This document shows, in pieces, positions 26,341-38,300 of a stretch of DNA of 64,000 nucleotides (its first letter is position 1; the number at the start of each line of letters is the position of its first letter). The position numbers and the translations under genes were made by a program. Below the pieces are notes generated by a model, which worked only from the letters and a program-made list of their open reading frames with translations, did not search any database and was not told the origin of the DNA. The DNA is from Dromaius novaehollandiae. Its lineage: Eukaryota; Chordata; Aves; Casuariiformes; Dromaiidae. The DNA is taken from the NCBI RefSeq assembly GCF_036370855.1, contig NC_088099.1, positions 23,837,501-23,901,500 of the forward strand, read 5' to 3'.

Positions 26341-29300
26341 GTACCTGCGAGCGGGGGGTGCCGCGGCGCCCCCCCCCCCCCCCCCCCCCGCCCCGGGGGC
26401 GCTCCCGGCCTCGCCGCTGCCGCCCCCCTCCCGCGGGCACCCCCGGCTCTGCCCCGCGCCCCCTCCGCGCCCGGCACGCCCCCGGCTGCCCTGCGCCCCG
26501 CCGACGTCTCGCGGCTCCGTCTGTCTGCGTGTGTCCGTGTGTCCGTCCGCAGAGGTCTGCCCGGGGGGCGTTGGGGTGGGCGCCGGCTCCGCGGGGCGGG
26601 CAGGCCGCCGGGGCGGCCGCGGCGCGGGGAGGAGGCGGGTAGTCGTAACTGTTTCTATCTGCCTGTATCGCTGGCGAGTCAGCCTGTGGCCCGCAGGAAA
26701 AATGATGCAGCAGATTCACTTGTTACATATCCATACATGCGTTTTGGCAGCTCGGGCGTCTTTCGTCACCAATCTCCACAGGAAATTAAAGGAGTAGTGA
26801 GGGAAATATATTTCTCAAATTTCTGTCATGCATCATCTTGCATAGTTTGTGTAAACAAGAGTATACAATTATTTTTGTTTGCCAAGCGTGTGGTAATCGC
26901 AAATCATCTTCTCAGCAGTGGAGACAAGCTTGGGAGACACTTATATTTCTTTAAAGGAGTTTAGTTCCTTTAGAAATTGAAGCAGGTGCATGCCATCTTT
27001 AGGGTTAGTGCTGTGGTATGGCAAGAAATAAAGCCATTGTATTTAACTTCTCGATGGAGACATTCTGATGTTATTTCAAAACTACAGTTGCAATGTCTCG
27101 TCCAGAGACTTACTGATAAAAATATATAAGAAGCTAGTCTGCCCTCCTGTCCTGGCTGAAAGAAAGGAATAATAGCTTTTTCTATAACTTACTGGCTTTG
27201 AAGAATTCTAATAATGGTTATGAAGATCATAATAAACCCCTGATCTCTTGGAGAAAGTTCACAAATTTTAGTGGAATTTATAGATTTTTTTTTTTCATGG
27301 GTACAGACCTCAGGGTGAAGTTGGCTTGGTTGGATGTTCTCTCTGCCTCTCTCTTTTTATTTTTTTTCCTTTCTTCTTAGCATGAGAGTTTCATCATATG
27401 CATAGTGTAGTTGCAATAGATGAATGTGTGATGTTGATTTGGGAGCTGCACAGCTTCTCCCCTGTCACATGACACAGTGCATTAATAGGCTCTCATATCT
27501 TTTTCGCTAGGTTAATCTGTGTTTAGACAATTCAGTGGGAAATCTTTCAAAAAAGAACTGCTAAATTCCTCCCAAATTCTAGAATTTAAACAGAGCTGCT
27601 CTAGCCATTACTTTTTCTAGGGACTTGCTGTTTTTTACTGGAATATAGTTTTCTCAAATATCTCTTTAAGTTTTGGCAGAGGGCTGCTGTTTTAGTGCAA
27701 GAAGTATTTTTACAAAGTCATCTAGAAGGAACCAGAGCTGTCATTAAGCAAAATTATTTACCTTACTGGTAATACTAATTACCTAAATTCTGATTTTCAA
27801 GATACATTTTATTCATGTATAAAATACTATGATCTTCAAAGTTCATTGAAATGTGTGCTGTAATGCCCAAAACTTGTGTTCCTGTGGAAGATTGATGGAA
27901 AAGGCCTCTCATATTCTTGGTGGCTTCTGGAAAGACTGCTATTATTTGCAATCTGCCTTTAGACAAGGTTGTATAACTATACTGTGTGGTGTTCCCTTCC
28001 TTTAGATCATATTTAATATAATCAGTTTTGCGTAGTAAAAACACATGACAGTGAGTTTGAATGTGTTTGGAGGTCTTGCAGCAGGACTCAGAAAATTTGC
28101 TTTCAGTCCCTTACATTGGGTGAAAGTATTATGCTGCTACACAACCTTCAGTTACTTACACCAAAAAATACAAAACGATTTACCTGCTTTCTGCAAAGCA
28201 GTCTTGTGAACACTGATTTTAAAAAAAAATCAAGCTTTATTATTTCCAAAAACTTCAAAGTTATAAAGATGGCCCCTTGTTTCACATCAGATGTTGAGAA
28301 AGGAGAAGAGAAGTATAAATGACATTTGTTCGCTTGAATAGACTGTTTTTCTCTAAAATGTGAAACACCAGTATTTATTTCAGACCTGGTCTGATCTTTC
28401 TCAAACCCTTTGGAAGTTGAGAACTATAATTTATATTTAGAAAAGAAAGTAAGATTCCAACAAAGGAATGTAAGACTCAAACCAGTCAGTTTCCTACTAA
28501 GGATAGCAGCTGTAGTTTGGGAGTCCTAGTCATGCACCAAACTTGTTTAACCATTGTATGCATTTGGTCAAAAGTGAAGATAAACTGATCAGTGGTCAGT
28601 TAACAGAATTGACCTAGCTATGTGGGTATGCTGTTTGAAGATAAAGCGACAGCTCAAAAATCAAAAGTAATTCCCTCAGTTTGCCCCATTGGCAGCTATG
28701 TTATTTTTGATTGCTAACTTCATAAAGACATGGCTGCAAAGCTGCTATTTTTTGTTTTTTAAGAAAAATCTCTTTGTGTGGTGATTGCATCAGAAGATGC
28801 AGTTTGATCCTAGTGAATCAGAATCCTAAAAGTGGGCTCAGAGAAATATATGACAAAGGCTTGGTCTGGCTCTCAGTGTTTCCTGGCATAGATACGATGA
28901 TTTGGGAAGGAGCTAGGCAGATGCCTGAACCCTAAAGAAAATACCTGTGTTAGGAGTGTTTTTATTCTTTAATCCAAGTGACAGATTCTGTTCATAAAGC
29001 CATTCTTCAGATCTGCCCAAAAGCATGCAGCATTACTTTTGCACAACTGTGAATGTCTGGCAGGTCCGAGTTCAAATGCAACATCCTTTCAGAATTTCCT
29101 AAGCTGTTTTCTTACTCGTATTCAGAAAGAAAAAGTCTTTTCAAAACAAATACTTAATTTCAACAGGAAACCCACAGCATAGCATGAAGGTATTAATTCT
29201 ACAGTTCAAGTGTATATGTCTTATGTAGACTGTAATAGGGTCCATTTTATCCAGATCTCTTCCAACTTTCGTGTTGAGTTGGATGGATAGGTTAACAACT

Positions 29301-32300
29301 TTCTTTTTCTTTCTCCTCTATTCTTTTCAGGTTTCTCCTTTTACATGCCTGAAACTCTTTTGTCAGATCTAGTACATCTCAACATCACCAAACTGACCTT
29401 TACTGCACCCTTAGTTGAGGAACTAAATCCTGTAGTATTGTTTTTAACTTATTGGAGTTGTAATACTGTTAGAAAATTATCAAGTCAAGGTTTCTAGGAA
29501 AAAATATTTTTACGAGATGAGCAGATATTTTGAGGGAAAGGAATACACCTGCCATTCTTAAAGTCTTAAACAGAAGTAGCAATTTGAAAAGTTGCTCTGA
29601 GTTTAATTTGATAAACTTTAATCAGTTTTGGTGATTAGAGAGAAATAGTGGTTGGTATCTGTAGTTTTTTATGTTTTGATAATGAGGAATTATAGAGCAC
29701 TTGCATTTCTGTCAGCTTTCTACCTCTTTGAGTGCCATACTACTCAGAGCAGAGTTAATCAGGAAGAAAAGAAAAATGTTTTTCAAACTATTCACAGGGT
29801 ATAGACAGATGCTAACTATGCAAACAGCTGGTCTGGAGGGAGTGGTTAGACCTACTGGCCCTCCTCCTTCTATTTGTTACTGCTTGTCTGCCGTAAGTTA
29901 CTGTCTCTTCAGATCTTTTGGTGGCTGTGTGTATAAAATTGCTGTCCTACCCATGGTACGGTGGGTAAACCAGCCAGGTAAACCTAGGTGAATGATTTTC
30001 AAGTCATGATCTGTGGACTGCATGTAAGACCTCTCTAGAAATTAACTAAGAAGCTAGAAGTCGAGACTGATGCCAGGAATTTGCACATCAGTTGAAAATG
30101 TATTGAGATCTCCAAAAAATACTGAAAAGTCCTGACTTAGAACTTCAGTTTAAATAGAAAATTTTGCTCATTTTGCCAAGAGGATGTGGTCTTTCTTGTT
30201 TATAGAAGCAATACTACTATTAAATATGAGAAGATAGTGACTTTTGGAAAGGAGGCAGTGATGTTCTGCTGGGAGCAGCAACATAACACAGCCTTCTCTA
30301 AGCAGGATTTCTGTTCTCAACTTTATACTGACAGACTTTTTCCTGCTGGAGCAGTGTATTTGTTTTGGGGTACTGATAATGTCTTTATAGGCCAAATAAC
30401 CACAGCATATAACCATATAACTTGAATAGCACCTGAATGATAAGGTAATGCCGTGACTATTGAGCCCCTTTCTGTTAAATAGAGAACTTGTGTTTATTTC
30501 ACATACTTCTGTAATGCATAGCGTCATGTCATAAAAATAATGAATTCATTCTGTAGAATGTAAAACCCCTTGTGAAGTAATTGACTGGAGAACAGCCAGA
30601 GCTGTTATGTAATTGAGATGGGAAGGGATCTTCTGATAGGTCATACATTGGCAAGAGATTAAAGCTGACTGAACTACAGGGTTCCTGGTTCACAGGAAAT
30701 TTCATTCACTTGATTAAACTCCAAATCAAACTGAAACCGAAGCTTCTAGAAATGTCATGAACCAGGACGTTCCCTGACCTTACAGTTGCCCAGTATTATT
30801 TACATTATTGCCAATTTCTCCATCCATGTTAGTGAATTGCATTGTGCACTTGACAGGAGGAATCAGACCTGCCAGAAGCTTGCTGAATGAAAAGTTAGGC
30901 ATTGGGGAAAAAAATTTAGTTTTGTGAGAGACTGTCTGACTCGTGATGTAACAGCCCATTCAGCACTATTAAACAGGAAGAATAGAAGACACCATTCACT
31001 GTGCAAGACACTATTCACTGTGCAAAAATGGGGTGTGAGCATCTAAATTAGGTTGCTAAGTGAATGAGAAAAAAATGTGTTTTCTGGCTCATGGGCTTGG
31101 TAGCTTATGTAGTCAGAATAGACATAGGGCAGGAAGAATTCGAAATATCTCAAACTCTCGTTTGTTCCTTGGTTGCTTGGTTTCAAAAAGGAAAAGACAT
31201 TGTTACAACTTTAAGAACAGATATGGTACTAATGAGTCTGTTCTCTCTGGATGAGGCTAACAGGCTTAGAGAAAATGAAAGCTCTTGAGGAGTTCTCATA
31301 TCGAGAGCTTTTATCAGGATACAGATTTGTCAAAATTAAGAAGTTTTCACAGAGCTGGGTTTTTTTGACAAAAGTGTGAAGGCAGGTAAGTTGGAACCTC
31401 ACCTTGTTTGCCAGCAACTTGGTGCCCAACTTACTGATAGCCTACAAGGTAAATTTCCTACTTTGCTCAAACCCTTCCAGGACCTCCTGTCTCCTTATCC
31501 ACAACCCATTAAATAGCGTTTTGTTGTGGTATTGCTGCAGTAAACACTTCTTCCGCTTTGTGTATCAGGAAAGGTTTTTTCTCTCACAGAAAACTTCAGA
31601 AATTTTATTTGCTCCAAAAAACTACACTTTGATAACCCAAAGCCCCATGCAGAATGCATCTGTCATTCTACACACAGCTCTAGACAAAGAATGAAATGTT
31701 GAGACATGTTGTAAACCTTGCCCTTTGGTAGTAATGGTAAAATAAAAACTACAGTAGTTCTGTCAGACAGTTCTTATATCCCCAAAAAGGAATGGAATAC
31801 AATTCCGTGGTGAGAGAAGAGGCTGGCCAAGCATAAAGAGGAAAAAAAAATGAATAGCACAGCATCTTTGTGGTTAGACTGTATCACAGATGGAACAAGT
31901 TGTTTTTGTAATGCAGTTGAAGTCATACTCATTTGCAGAATGAAGGAGACAAGTGTGCACAAAGCAAAAAGATTGAAGGTGTACAGTATATTTTGTAAAA
32001 TGGCAGTGACACTAATGTCTTGGATGTAAATAAATGAATTTTCTTTAGAAATAGGCAAATAATAAAAAGAGGCAAAGAAGAATGAAGATGGCCAGAGCAG
32101 AAAAATGAATGATTTTTGTAGCAATTTAGACAACGATGTGGAGTGTAAGATGAAAGAAAAGAGTAGATAGTTAGGTCATACATTTGCTTTGATAAACTGT
32201 ATGTAGAAAAGTTAAGAATTAGAAATTATAAGAAAATAAACATCAGCCTTTATAAATGTTAAATTCTAGGAAGTAAAAATAAAACTTTTTCATATGACTG

Positions 32301-35300
32301 ATAGTGGACAAAGGATATGAAGACAAATTGGGAATAACGCAGGCACTGTAGGTGAAAATGTTAGAAGTACTTTGATTGCCAACAGGAATTAAGATCTACT
32401 TAAGATTCCTAAGAAATAGAGTTAATGGAACAGTTAATAGTGTTAAAGTGAGAAGGAGGGTGAATGATGATAATGTTATTTTATGTCTCTTATAGATAAA
32501 TGATGATGATATGTATGGATAAAAGGCAGGCAGATAGGGCAAAAGATGATTTTCAGCTGTGTTACATCCATTTTGCTATTGAAGCTTCATCTTGAGAGTG
32601 AAGGGAGATGTGTGATAGATATGAGATGTTAAGACTGAGAATAGGTAGAAACTAGGCTGGATCAGACATACTACAGTCTCAGTTGAAAGCTTAAAGGAGG
32701 GACATTCATGCAAATTGTAAGGGAAGGGCACTGAGTTGATGGATATTTACAGAGTGTGTCCATGACATGGTTGTTGCGGAGAACAAAGAAAAAGTAAAAC
32801 AGTAGGACTGCAGGTTGAGGTAGCCTTGCACTTAACTGGACTTCAAATTGCAGCTTTCTGAAATTCTGCCTGAGCTGACTTTATAGTTCTTGCAGAAGTT
32901 TTAAAAGAGAAAGCAAGACTAAAATCCTGAAGCCTATTATATGCTAAACAGCTTTTAGAATCTTTATGTTTATTAAGCATTAAACAGCTTTTCGCTAAAA
33001 AGAAGTGCTGTATTGCTTTAGACATTGTTTATGCTTTTTCTCTATGGTTGTGTTCTGTCAAATTCTGTATAATACTAATTTTGCATTGTCTGTCCCAAGT
33101 TTGTATTCGCGCTAGTAGGTCACACATAATTTTCTTTATTTTTAGGAAGCAGTTTGAAAAGCAGTGCAGTGATAAGCTGAGACAGTTCATGCTCTCTATC
33201 AGAACCCTGAAGAATGTGAAATAAATCCAAGATATTTCTTAAGTGTGGTTAAATGGTACCACAACCAAGTATGTCATTTTACCGTAGTTGTTAAATCATT
33301 AAAACAACTAAAACCAGTACTGTTGCGGTGTGCTAAGATGCATGCGTTAACACTTGAAGTTAGAGGAAAACCTGGCTTCTAATATGGATAAACCTGCACA
33401 AACTAATTAAGATAGTTCAAATGATTAGTGATACTTTGTATTAGGGCATGTGCACAAGTGAATGAATTGACGCTAGTGCAAACTTTGGCTGTGGTATGGA
33501 TTAATGGAGCTTCATTGCTAAATTAGGTGATGCTGGATCAAGGTAAATGGGCGTGATGAGCATCTGAGCCTTGGACTTGAAATATGTCATCATACCGTAC
33601 ATTTTACGTTGGGTTCAGGAAGACTGGGACCCTTGCTGTGAGATACAGGGGAAACTCCAGTTTTTAAGAACTGTGACTGCATTGATCCATTTTGCATTTT
33701 TTTGCCATACTGTTGTTGAATGACTATCATTTCTCTGCTGAAATACAGCCTACAAAAGTGCAGTAGTCCTCTCTCATGCTGCTTGGTATGATGTACCTGT
33801 CATGCAGTAGTGCGGAAGTTTGCATTGGGGGTGCATTTCCCCTATTTGAATTCATATCTAAGGGTTAGGGACTCTTCTGATATGATAGCTGAATGGTAAT
33901 AATGTGGAATTGGGGAAGGGAGAAATGGTAGGAGAGAAGCACTGAATGTCTTTCTACCAAGACTAGCACTGCTGTGAAAATACACGCTTGTATCCTAGTC
34001 TTTCTCCTTGCCCCCACTTGCTTGCCTTTGCTGGTCAGCTGCTGCCTACTGTTGCATGGTTTTTAGTTTACATTGAACTAGAATCACTTGAGCACAATCT
34101 AATCAGCACTTAAGAATAATGCAAGATATTACTCACAATGATCCTCCATGTTTTTATCCATGAGAAATGTGAGCTATGATTATTCATATCTTGAAGAGGA
34201 AAGTTTAAGGGCAAGGCAGTTACAAACAACTTTTCAGTAATAGTTCCAACATTTGCTGTATTATGTGACTCAAAGATAACTCTGGAAGTTTTTTAAAAAA
34301 CAAAACAAAACAAAAAAACCTTAAAGATGGAGGTGGGGGGGGCGATCTTGCATATCAATAAATATGGTGTATCTTCTGCAAAAAAAACCCATGATTACGA
34401 GGCTTGTTTCTGTGGTTACAGGTGAATATTAGAATTACTCAGCATATTTCAGGCTTAACAGGAAACATTGGTTGGCCAAAAATGAGATCAGTGGAAGGTG
34501 TACGTACTGTGCTTTTAATAGGGAATAGAAATGCCTTGCACATATTCAGTGAAGCTCCAAAGACTTTTTACATATGATGCAAGACCAAATATTATCACTT
34601 CTACACAGGTTTTAATTGATTTGTAAGAAATGAAAATCTGTATTATGACTTCAGCATTCAACCACACTTACTCTACTGACAGTCTTACTTTTAAAAATCT
34701 CTTTGCTGCTTTAAAATCCCAGCTGCTGGCCCTTTATGGTCATGATTTCACTGCTGAGATAAATAATTCATCTCTTTGCTCTCCCCCCATATCCATGATT
34801 TCTTATTTTTTTATTTTCAAGTACTTTAACCAGATTCTGTTGCATGATCAGAAAAAAAAAGAAATAGCAAACTTATTTAATCTTTTAAAATGAAAAAAGC
34901 AGGTGTCATTTCTGTTAAGGAGGAATATGCATACAAGCATGCTTGTTTACATATTTTACTAAATGTGGGCTGTTTTCATTTGTCAGGATTTGTCTTTAGT
35001 GAATCTGAATCAACTGCATTAGAACAATTTGAAGGTGGCCCTTGTGCAGTGATTGCACCTGTACAGGTAAGATGTATTTATTGCAGGAATAGTTTAAAAT
35101 GTATAAGCCCAAAATGACATCATTTTTTCTCAATATAAAATTTTTTTCAGATCAGTTTTATACAATTTCATAATTGTAGTGTGGAGGAGATGAAAGGTTA
35201 AGTACAAAAAAAGGCAGAGATGGGCTGATTTTGAAAATAAGTTTGCAGGAGTGGGCTTGTTTGAGGAAGTGCAGCAGGCTGATCCAAGCAGAGGTAACTT

Positions 35301-38300
35301 TTAAGTGGGGAATGCACGATAAAGGGGACCAGTGAAAGATTAGATATAGATGAAACTCTTGTGAAAGCAAAAGCCTAATCTCTCAAATTCTCCTTTCCTT
35401 AGAAGGGTAATATCTGTGTCACAATAGCTGCTTTAGCTAATTGTATTAGAAATACCTGAAGTAATTTATTTTCAAACCTATCTGGATTTATTATGTAAGA
35501 AGAGAAATCTTAGCTTCCCAATCCTAGTTAGCAAAAGAACTGAATAGAAGCATGTCAGATGAATGTATTTTATTCTGGACATCTGCTCAGAATTTCAGAT
35601 GTGCTTGAATATGTTCACGTACGTATCTGTGATAGTGAATTTTGGATTTGTTACTTCATCGTGTCCTGTGGGCTACATGCATACCCTTTGAAGTACTATT
35701 TCTGGGGCAACTCTGACTGGTTTAGAGCTAAGACCTGTGGGCTGGATCTGCTCTGCTCGAGCAGTCTGTCTAGTTCGCAGTTACTCTTTATTCTCTTAGA
35801 AGTGCCATGTAGAGACAGGCAGACACCGAGTCATGGGCCAGATTACTTTTTCTAGTAACCTGCTCTTGCCTCCTCTTACACATAGATCAAATTGTGCAGG
35901 TACGTCTAGATCTGTGTTGAGGCCTTGTCCCCTAATAGGAGACGTATTCGTTAAGTCTCCTAGCAGGGTGAATCTGATATGGGATGAGAAGTACCCAAGC
36001 CAGACAACTGTTGTCATGGGGTTGCTTGCAGCTCTGGTGTGTGTGATGTGATACTCATAAATGTCCGTATGTAGCCCTTGAGACTCTCCAATGCTGATCA
36101 CACCGAAAGACTTGTTCCAGAGGAAGGGGCACCCCGTTTTAGGTTGTGAGCTATGAATGGGACTTTTGTATTTTAGCATTGGTTGCACTCTGTAACGTGG
36201 CTTAGTTCTTTGCTGTCTCTGGTCTTAAGACCAGATGTAGCAAGCATGTCTGGTCTGTGATGTGAGAATTGCAGGCTTTTTATTTTGGAGGAGTGGGGGA
36301 GGGTTGAATCAGATCAGCCAGCTCCTTGAAAAATTAAGGAGAGGCCCGAGCCTTTACCAAACTGAATGTTTTTGTAGATGGTGTTTTTGCCAGCTTATTT
36401 ATATGTAATTTAATTCCCTTGAAATTAAGTATTTTACAGCAAATTTAAAAGTCAGCTGAGTTTCATTTAGGGAAGGAGGAAGGGATCAAGCATAGAGATC
36501 TTGTAGTGCCTACTGCTGCCGTGAGTTACTGAAACAAGAGGTGTGCTAAAGAGCTGTGGTGGGAGAGCCAGGGAGGGAGGGAGGGAGTCTTTCAAGGAAG
36601 AAGTGAAAGTTCAGTAGCTGTTTTTAAGGTGCTGCAAATACCTGAAACAGCACATACCAGAGGCATTAGAAAGCAAGAACCTGCTTCCTGAAGCTGCTTC
36701 TTTCATTGTTCCTATGTAACCTAGAACTTATCAGTTATAGATATTTGAATTGTAACTTTAGTTTTGAGGAAAAAATGAAACAGGGATTTGGAGATTTATA
36801 AGTTTCTTCAAGTTAGGACTTGGAATAATTCAAGCAGGTGGGCTTTTTAACTGCTAGAGAGGTTTTCTTTGATCTCTGGGTGACCAGAGTTGTCTTGTCA
36901 GTTGAATGTAGCACAATATTTATACCTCCACTACTACAGTACCCTGAGTCTGAAGCTGTTTACATGAATATGTACTCTGTGTGCATTCGAGGCATACCTG
37001 AGGTTTTAACTTAACGATATTGAATTTATTTATATATAAGGCCACAGTTGTAATTAGTTTGAGTGTGAAAAATCAGTAAAAAGCCCAGGCTCAGGTCTTC
37101 TTACTGACTAATGACAAACTTGAAGCCTTTCCAGTAACATGCAAAAATGATTTGGTGTAGAACTTGTGATGGTGGTGTTCTGTATTTTAATAATTATTTG
37201 ATGCTTTGATACCAAAGGCATTCCTTTTGAAGAGGCTTTTTACCAGTGAGAAGTCTGCTTGGAGAGACTGTCCAGGTACCAAGACCTCTTCTTATTTTCA
37301 TTTATTTTCTTCTTTTTTCAATAATGTGTAAGGCAAGTCATAGTACAAAGAATTTAAATGTTTGTATGCTTTCTTTTTAGTTAAATGTATTCCTATGCCA
37401 TTTTATAGGAGGTAGACAATATGCATACTACAGGTCTCTAAATTCCCATTTGTGAGATCTATGCCAATCTGCAGTATTTATGTGCTTGTATAATATTAGA
37501 TTAATTGAAATCCATTATTAGGATAAGAGATGGATTAGAAATCATATTAAAACACTTTTCTAAAGACAACTTTATAATTTTCTGGTCCAGTATAATTGCA
37601 CAGCAATTAACATTATTAATTAAGAATATAAAAATTAATAAACTGAAATAACTATTTAGAAAGCATTAATATATATATATCAGATACTAATAGCATATTT
37701 AAGATGCTTATTAGCAGCAATTCAATTCACATAGGTCTCTGATCTTTCAGAAGAAGAGCAGAAGAGCCTTCTCTGTCATACATTATGTGATATTTTGGAA
37801 ATGGCTTGCTCTGATAATTCCGAGTCGTACTCTCTGGCAACATGGATAAGAGGAAAAACAACTGAAGAAACTGCTAGTATTTCTGAAAGTCCTGCAGAAT
37901 CTAGTCGTCAAGAGGAACAACGCTGTAAGATGTATTTCTGTTTTAAATTACCTATCATTCTGTGAAGTATTTCTGTTTTAAATTACCTATCATTCTGTGA
38001 AGTATTTTGTTGTTTTGAGGGCCTACAACTTTTTATTATTATACAGCTGAGGTTTTTGCCTTTGTGATTCCATTGAGAATAGATAGGTTTTTGTCTGTTG
38101 TAAATTGAGGCATTGACCCTTTTTGTAGAAAGGAATGTGGTATCACTGGAGTTCTTTCATATGTATTTCTCTTGAGTTTGAGTAATTTGCCTAATCGTTT
38201 CAATTTTATTTGATAATTTATTAGGACCTGAAGTTTCTCTAGTTTGGAAATATTTGTATGCTTCCTAACACTGGAGGAATATTTTAAATTGTTACTTACT

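Larger units (their letters stand above)
25690..26640 (+). promoter_or_regulatory. CpG island promoter of MINDY3
   Basis: From about 25,740 to 26,640 the DNA switches abruptly from AT-rich to very GC- and CpG-rich, peaking across 25,900-26,500, and it surrounds the first coding exon. No TATA box sits at a plausible position. Visible sites are a CCAAT box (25,917-25,921, in AGCCAATGG context), a GC box GGGGCGGGGC (25,940-25,949), an ETS-type CTTCCGG (26,035-26,041) and an NRF1-type GCGCCTGCGC (26,087-26,096). This set is typical of housekeeping, TATA-less promoters with dispersed starts. The transcription start is inferred to lie between about 26,040 and 26,200. Such islands are often bidirectional, but no divergent gene is evident upstream. 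Confidence 0.85.
26341..34986 (+). other. MINDY3: MINDY3 intron 1
   Basis: This 8.6-kb intron starts inside the CpG island. It holds a run of 21 C at 26,369-26,389 and becomes AT-rich after about 26,650. It also has a 2 x 19-bp tandem repeat (30,988-31,025). Beyond that I recognise no gene, RNA or transposon. Open frames of up to 119 codons (30,168-30,527 and 31,774-32,133, minus strand) resemble nothing known. Confidence 0.85.

Noticed and set aside
25737..26964. Long overlapping open frames of 240-314 codons on both strands
   Set aside because: They lie in the CpG island, where stop codons are rare because of high GC. They are low-complexity Pro/Arg/Ala/Gly, overlap each other, and run through the exon 1 donor and C21 tract. 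Only the short [14 protein letters not shown] frame matches a known protein.
30168..30527. 119-codon minus-strand frame
   Set aside because: No recognisable motif, an opposing frame on the plus strand covers the same bases, and the length is within chance expectation for the window.
31774..32183. Minus-strand frames of 119 and 84 codons rich in Phe, Leu and Ser
   Set aside because: Composition reflects A-rich plus-strand sequence. The two frames overlap and no membrane-protein family or splice structure supports either.
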